Assembly (NCBI GenBank): GCA_004565275.1
Contig: SDOX01000021.1
Span: forward strand, 1,164,230 to 1,228,229
Direction of reading: 5' to 3'
Source: Nannochloropsis salina CCMP1776
Taxonomy: Eukaryota; Sar; Eustigmatophyceae; Eustigmatales; Monodopsidaceae
Length of the DNA stretch: 64,000 nt
Part shown: positions 1 to 9,739 of the stretch, one piece after another
Position numbering within the stretch: position 1 is the first letter of the stretch
How the letters are laid out: each line of letters starts with the position of its first letter
Translations under genes and position numbers: made by a program
The notes under the pieces: model-generated
What the model was told of the DNA's origin: nothing
Seen by the model: the letters and a program-made list of their open reading frames with translations, nothing else
Databases searched by the model: none

Positions 1-173
1 GAGTAGCACCGGGACTTTTTTTCCTCTAAAATTCATCGCAACCTCTTCCTTTTTTAATGCCTGTCGATGCAGGCGGGGGGCACAGGGCGCGCGGTGGCTT
101 TGCAGCGGAAGGCAGGTAGTCAGGAAGGAGCAGCCTGACTAGAGCTGTTCTTACTCCCGCAGCACACATCATC

Positions 174-1318
174 ATGGCCCCCGGGGTTTCAAGGAGAAAG
201 TGTCCTTTGTTTCAGCTTCTTGTCCTCCCCATGGCCTCGTGCATTGCCTTTGCAGGCCATTTGCCCTCATCGGCGTTGCATACCAGCATGGGCGCGGCAG
301 GGATGGCAAGATCGCCTTTGCTTGTCCCCCATGGGATTGGGGTCGGGGGCCGATCGTGCCACAGCCTTGGTAGAGGAGACCCTGATTTTTTGCCTTCGCA
401 GTACAGACCAAACTATTTCAAAATGCGTACATTAGGGCGGCAGGTAAGCGTGGAAGGTCAAGAGGAGCTGCGTGTGATCAATGTAGTCTCATATGTAACG
501 CGCTGCGCGTCCTCATTCCACACGGACAGCTTTCAAGCTCCCCACGCGGCTCCACCTTGTGGCTTAGCCAGGATGGACTTGGCTTGGTACGCGGAGGAGG
601 GGGCGGCGGAGGTAACTTATCCGGGGGCGATGGGTACGGCGGTAATGGAAACGGTGACAATGAGCACGGTGCCAGCTCAGGATCGTTGCTGCTAATGGCA
701 GCTCTAGGCACATTTAAAAGCTTGTGGGGGCAGTATGCAGAGCTACTAGAAAGTAAGCCAGTTTTAACCAAGGCGATCACGGCGGGGCTGATTGCCCTGT
801 TCGGCGACCTCCTGGCCCAAGTTTTTGAGTATAAACTTACCTGCCGTCGCCTCGCCAAAGGGGAGGAGCCAGCTCCTTTCCACTTAAATTTCCTTCGGTG
901 CTTGGCTGTAACGATAGAGGGCGTGGTCATTACAGGTCCAGGCCTCCATTACTTGTACACGGCTTTGGAAAGCTGGATGCCGGCGCAACGCGGCTTTCTG
1001 GCGGCCTTCACCCACGTCGCAGTGGACGAATTCATCTTCGACCCCCTGTTTGTGCTTTGTTTCTTCTTCCTCTGCGGCTTGATTGAAGGGAAGCATTTGA
1101 GCCGGGACATCTTCCCGCAAGTGCAGCGGGAGTATTGGTCGGCGTTGAAGGGCGGGTGGGGGGTATCCCTTATGTTCTTGCCTCTTGAATTCGCTACCTT
1201 CCGGTGCCTACCCTTGCGCCTGCGGGTGCTGGTGGTGAATCTGACGGACGTTGTATGGACGGCGGTCGTGTCGTTTTTCGGACACCGGGAGCATGTGAGG
1301 GAAGTGCGGGGCAAGTGA
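174..1318 (+). CDS. Mpv17/PMP22-family membrane protein, probably plastid-targeted
   Basis: Two exons, 174-443 and 530-1318, joined in phase 0 across an 86-bp intron (donor cag|gtaagc, acceptor gacag|ctt) give about 352 residues. The second exon carries the Mpv17/PMP22 core: LLESKPVLTKAITAG followed by FGDLLAQ, then hydrophobic segments and a C-terminal part with WTAVVSFF. Family members are small four-helix membrane proteins of mitochondria, peroxisomes or plastids, often linked to channel function. The N-terminus has a basic start, the hydrophobic stretch CPLFQLLVLPMASCIAFA and the string CIAFAGH, resembling the ASAFAP-type cleavage motif of heterokont plastid signals. A Gly-rich linker (about residues 110-130) separates leader and core. 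The family call is firm; the first exon and plastid location are inference. If exon 1 were wrong, the protein would start at the ATG at 557. Confidence 0.8.
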
Positions 1319-2485
1319 GGAGACGGAGGGAGGGGAGGAGGGAGGAAGGGAATGTATATGGGTCCGGGCCGCTAAGGCGCATGCATAGACGAAGATTCAT
1401 AGTCTGATAGGCACGATCATGTAGGATTTGCGAGGGCCATGCTGATACGGCGTCTGAGGATGAGAAATACAATGTACCATTTTATGATGCTAATTGGCTT
1501 ACGGTAGTGCCCTTTCTTTACTTTTTCTAGGAAGAATATGGAAAAGCAAATGATTGTGTCGACCACGATCTTCTTGCTTTCAGTATTTCAATTCATGCGT
1601 TTCTATGAATAGGATCCATGCCTATATGACCCTCTTTTTCTATTAACACACGCTACATCTGCCCCTGGAAATTTTAGTTTATCCTCCACAACGCTAAAGA
1701 TAAGCCTGGATTCCTGCCCATTCCCTGCTTCTCGGCCAACCTCCTCCGTTTGTATGCGAGAGACTGCCTGGGGCTTCCACATCGTCCAGTCCAGCTGCCG
1801 GCCGATCCCGAGGCGTTCGTCTTCCCAACGTGCGAAGTTCACGCCCCGAATACGCGCATTGTGGTACCGACCTCTTGCCGGCACGACCGTTCAGTCTATT
1901 TATGCAATCACTTTCCCAAAATTTTCTCTTTAATACCCGGTCCTCGTGGTTTCCATACCACAGTCTTTTGCCATGCATTCCCACCCTTGACTACCGGAAC
2001 TCCTGTTCGATCTCTGCGCATGATTTGAAGATTTTCTACCCTGGAAGATCAACACATTATTGCTTTCCAGCAACATGTTCTCTTGCCCGGACTCTCGCCT
2101 CCTACACCTTCGAAAGGGCTCTCGTGGAATTTCTCAAATTCGACGACATTCCCACAAGCAATACTTCATGGTTCCATCTCCCGCACACATTTGTATTTCA
2201 ATACTGCAATTAAAAAAACAAGAGATTATTCATGGTTTCGCGTGCGCTTGCTGTACCGAATGACGACGAAGGACAATTCCTGCGTCCCGCACGCTCGCTA
2301 TGAAAAGAGCTCGGGTCAGCGACGCTCCTCCCACATTCTTGATGGAGGTATGCGAGTCCTTACAACACAAGCGCAGCCAGTACCCTAAACCTCGAGGAAA
2401 TGAGAACTTTTACCTTGAACGCGGTTTTTACGGAGGCAATACAGGCGCCGAGACTGTGGGAAGCTTCCGACATGACCACAAGCTC
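1319..2485. other. gene-free stretch between convergent genes
   Basis: It lies between the 3' ends of the Mpv17-family gene and the minus-strand LRR gene. Several open frames up to about 130 codons occur, but none resembles a known protein and none has matching splice partners. I see no RNA gene or repeat. Confidence 0.5.
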
Positions 2486-3751
2486 CTACATATACACTTG
2501 ACAATCGCGCAGGCGCATCGCCTCGAGCACGTGCCGGGAGCGCGGGGCGTCCGCTGCAAATCGATTGTCGGCCAGGTCCAACACGTGCAAATGTTCGAGT
2601 TTCTTCAGGTCATACGGGAGCTCGCCCTCAAGTTTATTAGCGCTCACGCTCAGTTCCTCCAGCTGCCGAAGCCCCCCTAGAAAGGGAGGGAGGGGCCCCG
2701 TGAATCGGTTGTGCGAGAGGAGGAGTATTTGTAGGGCGAGGCAGGAGCCCAACGCCTCAGGTATGGGCCCTTCCAGCTCGTTTTGGAAGAGGTAGAGGGC
2801 ATGGATGTGGCTGAGAGCTCCCAGGGAAGCGGGAAGGGAGCCGTTGAACTTGTTTCCTCCCAGCATGAGTGCTTCCAAGGCGGGCAGGGAGGAAAAAAAG
2901 GAGGGGATGGGCCCCGAGAGCTGGTTGTATGAGAGGGAAAGCAGGCGAAGAAACCGCATTCCGGCCCACGTCTCTGGGACGTTGCCCTCAAGGCGATTGA
3001 AGGAGAGTTTTAGGTCTTCCAGACGAGAAAAGGCTCCCCATTCCACCGGTAGGCTTCCACTCAGCTGGTTGTTGCTGAGAGAGAGGCGGCGTAGGAGGGG
3101 AAGGTGTTTGCTCAACGACCGGGGTAAGGGGCCCTTGAGGCCGTTACTAGAGAGGTCGAGCTCTTGAAGGCCGTGCATGCAGCTGACCTGCTGGAAGAGC
3201 ACGCCTGTGGCCGCAAGAAGGCAGACAGGGCGGCGAGAGGTGATAAAAAGGCAAGTAGAGTGAGGCAAGCACCGCGTACAAGGGACATAAGACGGTCAGG
3301 TGAAGAGCACAACAACGGCTCGTGCAGAACCCCCCTCCCTAAAAATGCCCCATCGGACAGAGGCCATGCGCACGGTGCAAAGCGGGGCGATTTAATACCC
3401 TTGGGGCTTTTCCTTCATCGACCTACCTGTGCAAGGGTGCGGAACGTTGACAAGGCTCAAGGTCTTCAGCCCAGTGGTCGCGCGTAGCTGGGAGAAGAGG
3501 GCCCGGCGCTTGCGTTTCCCCGCCATATTCTCAACCCGTATGCTTTCAAGTCGGCCTTGCACTCGAAAGTACGCCAACCATGCGTCTACATTTGTCATGG
3601 ACACTCGCACCAGCTTATGTTGCGGGGGAAAGGGAAGAAAAGAAACATAAATGAGATTTCAGAGATTTATGAGGTTGAAGAAGAGGTGATAACTCAGCCC
3701 TCGTCATGCCTCTCCACTACACGTTTTCCTCACGCCCATAGATCCTGCCAT
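2486..3751 (-). CDS. plant-type leucine-rich repeat protein
   Basis: The minus-strand model has three exons: 3751-3734, 3613-3427 and 3204-2486, about 307 residues. Intron 2 (3426-3205) joins a phase-1 donor (acag|gtaggt) to the acceptor ccacag|gc and restores an unbroken LRR register. The last exon holds about eight repeats of the LxxLxLSxNxLxGxLPxxL form (for example LDLSSNGLKGPLP and LSLSYNQLSGPIP), spaced about 24 residues apart as in plant receptor-like LRRs. It ends shortly after the last repeat, with no membrane helix or kinase. The short first exon (MAGSMG) rests only on a gggc|gtgagg donor and phase agreement. The first exon lacks a signal peptide, so an intracellular scaffold is as likely as a secreted protein. 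Ligand and role are unknown. Confidence 0.75.
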
Positions 3752-5332
3752 CACGCAAATAAAAGTGACTGGAGCCCTCAAAAAGCCCTTGCGTTAATAA
3801 CGCCGCAAATCTGGCCAAAAGGATGTCGAGGGCAAACGGGTACTTCAAGCAACAACGGCCCTTCGATGGATGACCACAGGGAACATAGGCACGATTACGA
3901 GCACACTCCACAATGATTCTAGTGAACCCACTTTAAAACATAGCAGTTGATGATAAAGTTGATGCTACATGAACGATCACAAGTCGCAGTAAGTCATGAC
4001 AAATGCCCCTCCTGCCCTTTTCGCCACTATTAACAGACAACGGCCCCCTCACCGCGGCGTCCATCACTTACATCTTTATAGCGTAAAAAGCTCAAAATTT
4101 GGTCGTGACACTCAGCTGGTAGTAAGCTGAAAGTAGCAGGCACCATATCGTCTGGCAATGGGGATTAGTGGGGTTAGTGTGAAAGCTTTGTGGTTGTGAC
4201 ATATTTCATGTCATGGGAGGCGGTTGAAGTCGGTCGTTCAAGAAGTGCGTTGAAGACTGGCTGGCAAAGAGCAAGGGGAAGCCCGGAAAGTGACACATTA
4301 CGTCAAATTCCGTACGAAACGAAAGACATTCAAACTCAAAAAGGTTGTAAAAGCCATCAAAAATGTCCGATCGAAGCATTGGTGCCATGAATTGACCAGT
4401 AACGGGTTGCGCACGCGGGACTTGCAAATGCAGGTCCAGTCGCTCAGACCGGCCAGGGTGCGGCAAGTGAGACTTCAAGTGACCTGATATGCTTTACTTC
4501 GTCACAGGCATGGGGCGCCTGCCTGGTCTTTTCCGTTCGCGCAGTGGCTCAGGGTGCAAATATAATGGAAACATTGTCTTGAGAAATGGGTCCTGATTTA
4601 AGTAAAGCGCCATTTTCCGGACCTTGTTTTTTGCCTTCCAGGACAAAGGACGATGATCCAGGGCGGTTTAAAAAAGAGACATCAAACGACTTCTGGAAGA
4701 AATTGCGCGAAGAAACTGGCAAATTATTAGTCATAATCAAAATAACTGCAGCTATGCCCAAGCATTGTTCAATTTCTTCAGAGGAAAACGTGACATGAAA
4801 TCACAAAACTGCAAAAGTTCAATTCATCAGATTGACAGAGCGAACGGAGCTATTGAGGCACACAAAAAGCAGCCAGTCAACGATGCTGATTGTGAGGCCA
4901 AAGTTGACATCGGTTCATAAGTTTTGTTGTGTGCTATGAAGGAATGGCTAAGAAGACAAGAATAAGACTGTACGTATTGAGTCACATTACGGTATTTTTT
5001 TCTGCAACCTAAGCTGTACTTGTGCGTGGCTTGTCTTCTCTCCTTCCCTCTCTCTGGTACGAGAAACATCGCCTGACGCGCTATAGCTCCTGAGTACGAG
5101 AAACATCGCCTCTTAGCAACCGTTAAACTCGCTGCTGTCCGTTACAGTTTCCTATGCACGCGAGACACGATCAAAAGGAGAAGCCTATACCAGCGCCTGC
5201 CTTTTTCGCTTTCCTCCATGTTGCGACGAAGTCGTGCTTCTAATTGTCTGCTTCTGTGCTCCCCTCCTCTTTTTTTTTTAACGAATTCTGTTTCATCCAT
5301 TTAGCCATTTAACCCTCTTTTCTCCAGGACAC
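3752..5332. other. divergent intergenic region upstream of LRR and acyltransferase genes
   Basis: No gene is recognised in these 1.6 kb. Small open frames of 65-90 codons (for example near 4206-4487 on both strands) match nothing I know. The right part contains an 18-bp direct repeat, listed separately, about 220-275 bp before the acyltransferase start. A pyrimidine tract ending ctccag lies just before that start and could be an intron end in the 5' leader. Confidence 0.45.
5057..5111. repeat. two direct copies of an 18-bp element
   Basis: The 18-mer gtacgagaaacatcgcct occurs at 5057-5074 and 5094-5111, 37 bp apart start to start. It lies upstream of the acyltransferase gene. It may be a regulatory element pair or a chance duplication. 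Confidence 0.6.
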
Positions 5333-7294
5333 ATGGCTGGTACGAACTTACATACGGAGGACGGACACGAATGGCATGACGCTCGGGAAGAAGAATTTGC
5401 AACCGTTCCATCTTGGGCTTTGTCCTCCCCTAACCCTTTGAACGAGCTCCGTCAGAGGAAGAACCACGACGCCTCCGACAAAAGTGTACCTTTGACCCCC
5501 GCGACGCCTGAGACGTCGTCTACGTGGTCTTCATGGCTTTCGTCCTCCTCCCCGACGCAGTCTTCAGCCGTGAAAAGGGACTGGTTAATCGAGGCTCGCC
5601 GCCGCTTAGGGGGATTCGAAACGTTCTTCCGCACGACTGTACCGTATGGATTGGGGTGCATCTATTATATTGTGGACTTTGAAGGCCCTCCGGACACAGA
5701 CCTCCTGGCTGAAGCCATGCGTTTCCAAGTCAAACAGCACCCTAACCTCCGCTCTCGTCTGCATGGAGACTATTTGGAAGCCGTTGCCTTCGAAGACTGC
5801 CCTCAAATAGTCGTCCCATACATCGAATCAGAGGACGTAGTGGGGTACACAGAGCGGGCCATGAAGGCAGCGAAGGAGCTGAAGGCTGGTCGCGACCCGT
5901 ACTTGTGGCAGCTGGCTTTGCACCACACGCCCTCGTCCGAGTCCCACCATCTCCTCTTCCTTATCCATCACGCCATCTCCGACGGCGACTCCATCCTCCG
6001 CTGCCTCCAGTCTTTGATGGAGGGCATGGCCTCCCTCTCTCCATTATCTCCTCACGAGCGCGAACGGAAGCTTGCACAGGTAAAGGCCTTGCCACAGCTA
6101 GCCAGCGCCGATGAGCAGCTATACCCCCTATATAATGGGTACTACCTGGTCTACCATTTCCGGACGTTGTTTCGTGAAGTGTGGCGTGTAGTGCTTCGGC
6201 CTCGCCTTCCTCGTCCTTGCCAAATGACCTTGACAGAGGCACCGCGAGTGACCCGTTGCCTGTCCTTTGTCCTGGACGCCCCCGACTTCAAACGCTTGCT
6301 GAAAACGTGCAAAGCCAACCAGACTTCTGTGACGGGAGCATTGGTAGCAGCGACCTCGCAGGCGATGGAAGGCTTTATTGAGGGGCCACCCTCTTCTTTC
6401 AAAATGAAGGTGGAAGTGCTGGTCAATTTTCGCGGCAAGGCAAGTGCCACGTTGGGTTCCAAGGATTCCCACCAGCTCTACGCGGCCCCCATGGACATGC
6501 TACTGCCGGCGGGGAACAAGGCTGAGACCAGACTTGAATTTTGGCGGACCGCCCGGGAGGCCAAGCGCGAGATCGACGCCTTCGCTACGGAACCCCATCG
6601 GATCGTGGACACTTTGGAGTTCTTCTACATCATGGGCCACCATCCCATTGCCATGCCGCTGATCCGCCTCTTCGGTGCCTCTCCACGGCAAGGCCGGCAA
6701 AAGGCCCTCTCAATCTCCAACCTGGGGTCCACGGACAAGCTTTTCCAGCCGGCGGGGCCCTGGCGCTTGGGCCGGATGCAGATGGGCATCGACGAGCTTC
6801 TCTTCGGTCACAGCGTCTTCTTGGCCATGGCTTCGCACGAGGGACGGTTAAATTTCAGCCTGTCCTACATCGAACCCATCGTCTCCAAGGCCATGGCCGA
6901 GAATTACTCGCAAGCAGTTATCCGCGCCCTGATCGACGCCTGCCCTCCGGCAAGCGAAGACGCGCCTCCTACTCCTCAGACGCCGGTGTCCATCACGGCC
7001 AAGCCCTCTATCTCCGTTCCTTCCGCCCAGCCGTCCACTCCGTCAACGCTCCGAAGGGGCCTGAGAGAAGGAGAGAGGCTGGTCAGTGGTGCCGGGAGGA
7101 CGGGGATGGGTGGGATCGTGTCCCCGATAGGGGGCGGTACCGCATCAGCTACAGGAGGAGGAGGTGGGGGTGGGTTGGTCTCTGGCGGGGGCGCGGGAGA
7201 GGTAGGGGTTGCGAGTCCTGCGGCAGGAGGGGGTGCATCCTCCTCCTTGTCGTCGGGCAGCTCCAACGTGCATCGCATGGCCGCAGGATCGTAA
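5333..7294 (+). CDS. HHxxxDG acyltransferase (condensation/alcohol-acyltransferase-like)
   Basis: A single exon encodes 653 residues. The catalytic motif HHAISDG (residues 212-218) and the surrounding fold-like pattern place it in the CoA-dependent acyltransferase superfamily, which includes wax-ester synthase/DGAT, alcohol acetyltransferases, PapA-type enzymes and NRPS condensation domains. In these families the second His acts as base to move an acyl group to an alcohol or amine. The first 80 residues are Ser/Thr/Pro-rich without clear homology. The enzyme core runs from about residue 85 to 550, with GGFETFF and LSISNLG near its ends. The last 100 residues are Ser/Pro-rich and then Gly-rich, with low complexity. 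There is no obvious signal peptide. Wax-ester or triacylglycerol synthesis is possible in an oil-forming alga, but the core looks closer to the alcohol-acyltransferase branch, so the substrate is left open. Confidence 0.8.
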   Translation: MAGTNLHTEDGHEWHDAREEEFATVPSWALSSPNPLNELRQRKNHDASDKSVPLTPATPETSSTWSSWLSSSSPTQSSAVKRDWLIEARRRLGGFETFFRTTVPYGLGCIYYIVDFEGPPDTDLLAEAMRFQVKQHPNLRSRLHGDYLEAVAFEDCPQIVVPYIESEDVVGYTERAMKAAKELKAGRDPYLWQLALHHTPSSESHHLLFLIHHAISDGDSILRCLQSLMEGMASLSPLSPHERERKLAQVKALPQLASADEQLYPLYNGYYLVYHFRTLFREVWRVVLRPRLPRPCQMTLTEAPRVTRCLSFVLDAPDFKRLLKTCKANQTSVTGALVAATSQAMEGFIEGPPSSFKMKVEVLVNFRGKASATLGSKDSHQLYAAPMDMLLPAGNKAETRLEFWRTAREAKREIDAFATEPHRIVDTLEFFYIMGHHPIAMPLIRLFGASPRQGRQKALSISNLGSTDKLFQPAGPWRLGRMQMGIDELLFGHSVFLAMASHEGRLNFSLSYIEPIVSKAMAENYSQAVIRALIDACPPASEDAPPTPQTPVSITAKPSISVPSAQPSTPSTLRRGLREGERLVSGAGRTGMGGIVSPIGGGTASATGGGGGGGLVSGGGAGEVGVASPAAGGGASSSLSSGSSNVHRMAAGS

Positions 7295-7853
7295 TAACAC
7301 TTGGTACGCGGAGAAAGCACTTAAAAAAGAGAAGTGTGACTGGGATAGCGAAGGGAGGATACGAGCCAGGAAAGGCCTTAGATGAATAGAGGAAAATTTA
7401 CATGCAAGCAAAGCCGAACCTGTTGTGTGCGCAATACATATGATGGCTCTGCATTCTCACTAGCTCTCGAATCCTGAAAAGTAAATCGCGTGTTCTCATT
7501 GATAACCTTTGGTCCAGCACACTGAAAAGGTCGGAAGAAGTCCTCAACATGCATGCTAATGGCACTCTTTGGAGGTCAAGTATTTATGAGATCAAAGATC
7601 AACAGGAAAAGCAATCAAAATCAAATTCTCTATGGAAGGCGCAAAGAAAACTGCACTCGTCCAAAAGCCATCTACAATACAGACATGTCGCCTGTGCATC
7701 ATGAGCCAATTTTCGTAGTTTTTACTGTACTTTCGTTGCCCGTTCTCAACAACTTTACAATTATACAATGACGTAGCTGCCAAAATCCTTTTCTCATCTT
7801 CCCCTATCACAACTCCAATATTCACGCTTGAGCATTGCGCCTCGCGCACATGC
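7295..7853. other. gene-free stretch between convergent genes
   Basis: This 559-bp stretch separates the 3' ends of the acyltransferase gene and the minus-strand queA-like gene. No coding or RNA feature is evident. Confidence 0.5.
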
Positions 7854-9455
7854 TCAGTCAGGCAACTTGACCCATCGCTCCTCTTTCACCCCTGCTGCCC
7901 ACCCTCTCCTGGGCCAAGCAACCGCACACTTGCCTGAAACGCTGCCCCTTTTTGGTCGTACGGGCAATATTACTCGTGCTGGTGGGATCATCAGATTGGA
8001 ATCACCGAAGCTTAGAAATCGGTATGATCCTTTGGAAAGTGCGTGCCGGTAAATTCGATGCACAGGACCCAATCCACCCAGAAAAGCCCCAACCAACAAC
8101 AGCAAAGTCGATCGAGGCTGATGGAAATTCGTGATCAAACCATCGCAGAGCGCAAAACGATAGCCCGGGGCGATCATCAATTGCGTCTCTCCTCCTACGT
8201 GGTCCACCCCCTCCATCTTCGCTCGATCCCGCAAAGCCTCCAGGGCATGCACAGCAGGGACCAACGAGGAAGCTTGCGTTGGCCATTTTGCTCCGTAATG
8301 ATAAGCATCCCATTGTCCCAAACTCAGGTTCGTGACGCTGTCTTCAGACAACAGGGTGGAAGGTCGCTGGGCGGAGCAAGAGGAGGGAAGGGCAGAGAGA
8401 AGCCGCACACCCCACCAATACAACGTTTCCAGCGTGCGCACGGACGTAGTACCTACCGGGACCATAGGTCGCCCACTCCCAGTTGCTTCGATGAGAGTCT
8501 CTAAGGCGTCCATAGGGACTTGGATTCGCTCCCAGTGCATCGCATGCTCGCCCACTTCCTCCCCGGCGACAGGCTGGAACGTGCCCGCCCCCACGTGCAA
8601 GGTCAGGTAGCAGGTTTCGATTTGCTGAGGCCCGTTCCGCAGCTGTTGAAGAAGGGAGTGGGTGAAATGCAACCCAGCGGTTGGGGCCGCCACGCTGCCC
8701 CTGGCAGTCGCGTACACAGTCTGGTAGTCTTGGAGGTCCGCCGTGTCCGAGGCACGGTTCATGTAGGGCGGCAAGGGAATCTTCCCCACGTCCTCCAGGA
8801 CGTCTCCAAAGGTTCGGGGCGACTCTTTACCGTGCGCAGTGTGTGTCCAAGAAAAGCGGACGAGGCCATCTTTCCCCTCGCGGGCCTCCACCTGCCCCGT
8901 CAAGCACAGTCCATTCTCTGTGGTTAGGACAAGCCGGCTTCCTGCCTTTATGTTCCTTCCGCCGATCATACAACGCCAGACACTTCGGTTCGACAAGGCT
9001 GTCAAAGCGAGTGCAGGATCCCAAGAGGGTGACACGGGAGAGATGCATAAGACCTCGGCCTTCCCTCCCGTTCCCTCTTTACGCATGAGAAGACGGGCAG
9101 TAATCACTCGCGACTGGTTCAGGACAAGAAGGGATTTGGCCGGCAAAAAGGACGGAAGCTCTCGAAATATCCCATCAAAGACCCATGTGTCTACAGTGTC
9201 TGCTGTAGAAGATGGAGACGAAGCATCTGACACCAAAAGCAACGAGGCATCCCGGGGCTCCGCAGGCCGCTTGGCAATGCAAGTCTCTGGCAATGGGTAA
9301 TCTAGGTCATTTGCAGGGGGGAGTTCAAAAGGACATACACTTATTTCATCGTAGATAGGGGGAAAAGCTGGTTGTGGTGGTCGCAGTGCCACCATACCCC
9401 CCACCTGTGTCATGAATAGAGATGGTTTAAGCTTCAGCTCCCAGGATGATAGCAT
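7854..9455 (-). CDS. queA: S-adenosylmethionine:tRNA ribosyltransferase-isomerase (QueA-like)
   Basis: A single exon encodes 533 residues. QueA transfers the ribosyl part of SAM to 7-aminomethyl-7-deazaguanine in tRNA, forming epoxyqueuosine, in the queuosine pathway. Family signatures are collinear: YPLPETCIAKRPAEPRDASL (52-71), VLNQSRVITARL (111-122), GKIPLPPYMNR (224-234), GSVAAPTAGLHFT (253-265), LHVGAGTF (286-293), VPVGTTSVRTLE (332-343) and ITNFHQPRSTLLLLV (441-455). Bacterial enzymes are usually about 340-410 residues. This one has an extra N-terminus of about 50 residues and an insert after YWWGV (about 350-380). The WRCMIGG and LGQWDAY segments recall the longer Bacteroidota form. 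Eukaryotes normally salvage queuine and lack de novo enzymes, so a transfer origin is likely. The N-terminus is not a textbook organelle signal. It is divergent from the next gene, with 284 bp between starts. Confidence 0.92.
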   Translation of the reverse strand: MLSSWELKLKPSLFMTQVGGMVALRPPQPAFPPIYDEISVCPFELPPANDLDYPLPETCIAKRPAEPRDASLLLVSDASSPSSTADTVDTWVFDGIFRELPSFLPAKSLLVLNQSRVITARLLMRKEGTGGKAEVLCISPVSPSWDPALALTALSNRSVWRCMIGGRNIKAGSRLVLTTENGLCLTGQVEAREGKDGLVRFSWTHTAHGKESPRTFGDVLEDVGKIPLPPYMNRASDTADLQDYQTVYATARGSVAAPTAGLHFTHSLLQQLRNGPQQIETCYLTLHVGAGTFQPVAGEEVGEHAMHWERIQVPMDALETLIEATGSGRPMVPVGTTSVRTLETLYWWGVRLLSALPSSCSAQRPSTLLSEDSVTNLSLGQWDAYHYGAKWPTQASSLVPAVHALEALRDRAKMEGVDHVGGETQLMIAPGYRFALCDGLITNFHQPRSTLLLLVGAFLGGLGPVHRIYRHALSKGSYRFLSFGDSNLMIPPARVILPVRPKRGSVSGKCAVAWPRRGWAAGVKEERWVKLPD

Positions 9456-9739
9456 GCTCGTTTTGTGGCTGCAGCGACAAGTGACATGAAAAAGCGATCA
9501 GTGAGTCTAACAACGCAGATTCGGAAAACAAGATGCTCTCAATGTCCTACTTGTCGGCTTTATCACGCTGGAAAGATGTTCATCTTCACAATTGCGAAGC
9601 ATTTCAAGTATGTTAACTTCAATATTGAGCGCTGACGTACGCGTGACCTCCTCAAGCTTTTCTTAACGCTGGAGACACACAAGCTATCCCCCTGGGATGA
9701 AGGGCAATATTTCCACACGATCACCCATCCACCCGCAGA

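Noticed and set aside
1603-2388. Several open frames of 90-127 codons after the Mpv17-family gene
   Set aside because: On both strands, overlapping each other, with no recognisable domain or consistent splice sites.
4206-4487. Overlapping open frames on both strands in the acyltransferase upstream region
   Set aside because: The plus-strand frame is basic and looked briefly like a ribosomal protein, but no block aligns with any ribosomal family I know.
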